Below are positions 61,799 to 64,000 of a stretch of DNA of 64,000 nucleotides, in pieces (the stretch's first letter is position 1; each line of letters opens with the position of its first letter). A program made the position numbers and the translations under genes. A model generated the notes under the pieces. The model did not search any database and had not been told where the DNA came from. It was given only the letters and a program-made list of their open reading frames with translations. Source of the stretch: Planctomycetia bacterium (GTDB lineage Bacteria; Planctomycetota; GCA-002687715); assembly GCA_005790545.1 (NCBI GenBank), contig SXUL01000118.1:62001-126000 (forward strand), written 5' to 3'.

Positions 61799-64000
61799 CG
61801 CTTCCGCTCCGCGGGCAGTTCGCGAGGAGCCAGTTCGAAGCGTGCCGACTGCACCACCTCACCCTCCGCTTCGAGGAACGCCACCACGATGATCTCGCCC
61901 GGATCAACCGGCCCCGCGCGCAGCGGGAAGCTGGCTCCACTCGCCCATTCCACCTCATCCAGATGCGAGGCGTTGGCGGCATCGACGTCCGACAGCCGGA
62001 CGCTGAAGCTTCGCTTGAATGGTGCTGCGTCCAGCTTGAGAAGCACTCCGCCGGACGCGATCTCGGCACGACTCACGAGCCGGTGAAAGACAATGCCACT
62101 CGCGCCAGGCATGAGCATGCTGCGCTCGCAGAGGAAGAGTCGCAGCGTGGCCCCCTTCCCGGCAGGGCCACTCACACTGACGTGCGCCTTCAGCTCGCGC
62201 GCTTCCAGCGTCGCGCCGAATTCGAGCCGCCAAGGTGTCTCTTCGGCAAGACGTTTCTCGATGGCTGCGACGGCTTCGCGGAAACGCTTGCCGGCATCGC
62301 CTTTCTGGCCACCCATGGGCACGGCGACACGCCCGTCGAGCAGCAGCGTCGGAGTTCCCGCAACGGCCAGCGCTTCGGCGCGCGCGAGCGCCGCGGGGTG
62401 CGTCAGGGGATCGGGCTTGGGCACGTGCAAGTGATGCTGGATGCAGGTCGCCTCGCCGCCAGCGAAATGGTGCGTCAGTCCTTCGAATGCGAGGTCCGCT
62501 GCCGCGCAGGGTTTGCAGTGTGCACCAGTGAACAGCTCGACCAACACGCGCCGCGAACTCGGCGCCGCAGGACGATGGACTGAAGCCGGCTCGAAGATCG
62601 GTGCGCGGCCCTCGAGCATGCGCTCCAGTTCGTTCACGTTGAACGGCGCGCCACCTTCGGCGCGACGCAGCCTCCCGAGGCCTTCCAATCCGGCGGGCCC
62701 GCCCTCGACGGTGATGGCCGCCTGCAAGAAGCGTGAGAAGGCCCGTTCGCGCTTGCCCATGCGCTCGTAGAGAAGCCCGAGGCGTTCATTCACCTTGCCA
62801 TCCCGCGGCATACCGAGAGACGCGGCAAGCAGTTGCCGCCATGCGCCTTCGAGATCGCCTTCTTCCAACAGAATGGCACCGATCTCGCTGCGAGCTTTGT
62901 GCACAGCCGTGCCATCTTCGTCCTCGCCCGCACTCTCCACAGCGAGATCCAGAACCGGGCGCAGGAGCCGGGCATACGCCTCCGGCTGCTCCACTTTCCA
63001 GCGCGCCAGCGTCTCGAGAAGTGCGCGCGACTTTCTGGCCGGACGGTCCGCCGCGGATTGCGTGCGCAAGGCGGCGATGAGCACACTGGCTTCCGGCAAC
63101 GGTCGTCTGCTCAGCAAGCCCTCGAAGTGCGCGCTCGCAACCTCCAGTCGCAACTCGTGCTCTGCATGGGATTCCAGCCAGCGCGCGAGTGCCGGAATGT
63201 CTCTGGCGCGCAGCGCGCGGAAGGCTTCGGCGGCTGCGCTGCGGTCAGGGAGTGGCTCGATGCACTCGAGTTGCAACACGCGTCGCCCCATGTCGAGACG
63301 GAGACGAAAACTCTCGAGGAATGCGTTGCCGAGAAGAAGTGGCGTCCCGTCTGCGGAGGGCGCTTCATCACAGAGGCGCTGCGCCGTGCAGCGCAGGAGA
63401 TCCCAGGGCCCGAACATGAGCGCCGCTTGGCCTTCTCCCACACGCTGGAGCCATGCTGCATCCACGCGCAGGTGATAGTTGGCCGTGTCGAGGCTTGCGA
63501 GGCCAGCCACGCTGCTTTCGCCGCGGACGAGCCGCACGGGGAAACGCGGCGCAGCCCCGCTCCCGAAGGGAATCTCGACGCGCTCACCCAACTGCGGCGC
63601 ACTGCCTTCGACGATGGCTGCTGTCGTGGGAAGCGCGGCACTCGGGCCGGCGCTGAGCCTGAGCGTGCGTTGACGCGGATCGATGTCGATAACCCGCGAT
63701 CCGAACGCCGCCGCACCGACCACCGCCACGACGGGCACCTCTTCAAGTTCCCGCGCGAGATCCCGCGTGAGCAGTTCGAGAGACTTGATTTCTTCGAGCA
63801 CCGGCACGGCGGAGAAGAGCTCGTGCCCGCGGGCGAGGAAGCGCACGCTGTCGCCCTCGGCCAGTTCCAGCAACTCGGCCGTGCGCGCATGCAGCTTCAG
63901 CGGCTCGGCACTCGAGAGATCGAGCAGCACATGCACGCTGACGCTCTTCTCCCCAGTCGCAAGCTCGCCCTTCAAGAAGGTGCGGCCCTCGATGAACTTG
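61795..64000 (-). CDS. Retropepsin-like/TPR/thioredoxin-fold protein (N-terminus outside window)
   Basis: The frame is open to the right edge, so only the C-terminal part (more than 730 residues) is seen. The first 300 visible residues resemble a retropepsin-like aspartic protease fold, with VLLDLSSAEPLKL in place of the DTGx motif and VVAVVGAAAFGSRVIDIDP. The active-site Asp-Thr/Ser-Gly is altered, so activity is doubtful in this copy. A helical TPR-like region follows (LRRAEGGAPFNVNELERM is near its end). A thioredoxin-fold domain then carries a CKPC motif in LFTGAHCKPCAAADLAF and later GTPTLLLDGRVAVPMGG. It is the first visible gene of the Bat-like operon and overlaps the next start by ATGA. 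Confidence 0.7.
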   Translation of the reverse strand, partial: KFIEGRTFLKGELATGEKSVSVHVLLDLSSAEPLKLHARTAELLELAEGDSVRFLARGHELFSAVPVLEEIKSLELLTRDLARELEEVPVVAVVGAAAFGSRVIDIDPRQRTLRLSAGPSAALPTTAAIVEGSAPQLGERVEIPFGSGAAPRFPVRLVRGESSVAGLASLDTANYHLRVDAAWLQRVGEGQAALMFGPWDLLRCTAQRLCDEAPSADGTPLLLGNAFLESFRLRLDMGRRVLQLECIEPLPDRSAAAEAFRALRARDIPALARWLESHAEHELRLEVASAHFEGLLSRRPLPEASVLIAALRTQSAADRPARKSRALLETLARWKVEQPEAYARLLRPVLDLAVESAGEDEDGTAVHKARSEIGAILLEEGDLEGAWRQLLAASLGMPRDGKVNERLGLLYERMGKRERAFSRFLQAAITVEGGPAGLEGLGRLRRAEGGAPFNVNELERMLEGRAPIFEPASVHRPAAPSSRRVLVELFTGAHCKPCAAADLAFEGLTHHFAGGEATCIQHHLHVPKPDPLTHPAALARAEALAVAGTPTLLLDGRVAVPMGGQKGDAGKRFREAVAAIEKRLAEETPWRLEFGATLEARELKAHVSVSGPAGKGATLRLFLCERSMLMPGASGIVFHRLVSRAEIASGGVLLKLDAAPFKRSFSVRLSDVDAANASHLDEVEWASGASFPLRAGPVDPGEIIVVAFLEAEGEVVQSARFELAPRELPAERKR

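Noticed and set aside
1..64000. tRNA, rRNA, insertion sequences, prophage or defence genes
   Set aside because: No tRNA cloverleaf-like intergenic segment, transposase, integrase, restriction or CRISPR-associated motif was seen; the intergenic gaps are short.

Overview
The window looks like a chromosomal segment of a high-GC planctomycete (phylum Planctomycetota). The evidence is an ECF sigma factor next to a membrane Ser/Thr kinase with the planctomycete-style VGAFGEVFVLDWGLA activation segment, many secreted beta-rich proteins (FG-GAP/ASPIC, RCC1, LVIVD, L-lectin plus IPT, CnaB-like), frequent GTG starts, and many ATGA or GTGA stop/start overlaps. The assignment is inferred from protein style, not from a marker gene. 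I saw no rRNA, tRNA, CRISPR, transposase, integrase or phage gene.

Layout. 1-3.2 kb: the 3' end of an FG-GAP/ASPIC protein, a convergent secreted RCC1-repeat protein, and about 0.8 kb of uncertain or decayed coding sequence. 3.2-10.2 kb: a tightly packed operon lipA, E1alpha, E1beta, E2, a second E1alpha, lpdA, coding for a branched-chain-type 2-oxoacid dehydrogenase and its lipoyl synthase. A 5'-truncated multicopper oxidase abuts its end. 11.4-15.1 kb: an EAL-HDOD signalling protein, divergent from lipB, an acyl-CoA dehydrogenase and a small membrane protein. 15.2-20.8 kb: a second RCC1 protein downstream of the ECF sigma/Ser-Thr kinase pair. 21-28.5 kb: an LVIVD-repeat protein, a thioesterase/isochorismatase/BtuF-like cassette and three tandem porin paralogues. 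28.7-34.6 kb: a thioredoxin-type arsenate reductase fused to a Nudix hydrolase, then a leftward run of membrane protein, HI0933-type flavoprotein, response regulator, sensor kinase and TPR lipoprotein. 34.7-46.2 kb: a GT2 glycosyltransferase coupled to an alpha/alpha-toroid protein, an M28 peptidase, a large CnaB-like surface protein with RGG tracts, two tandem L-lectin/IPT proteins and a nitrilase-family amidohydrolase. 46.2-48.9 kb: gpmA and a secreted M14 carboxypeptidase. 48.9-64 kb: a leftward six-gene MoxR/DUF58/BatA-like operon ending in a 2723-residue VWA-TPR protein and running off the right edge.

How the genes fit together. The left metabolic block links lipoate attachment (LipB), sulfur insertion (LipA), the lipoylated oxoacid dehydrogenase complex and an acyl-CoA dehydrogenase. 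This is a coherent branched-chain oxoacid degradation set, with the oddity of two E1alpha genes for one E1beta. The right block is a MoxR-VWA type chaperone/envelope system in which every neighbouring pair overlaps or nearly touches, yet moxR carries an in-frame amber codon in its most conserved region. The most unusual items are that moxR stop, the giant VWA-TPR protein, the arsenate reductase-Nudix fusion, the E1alpha duplication, and a beta-rich C-terminal module that recurs on otherwise unrelated secreted proteins.
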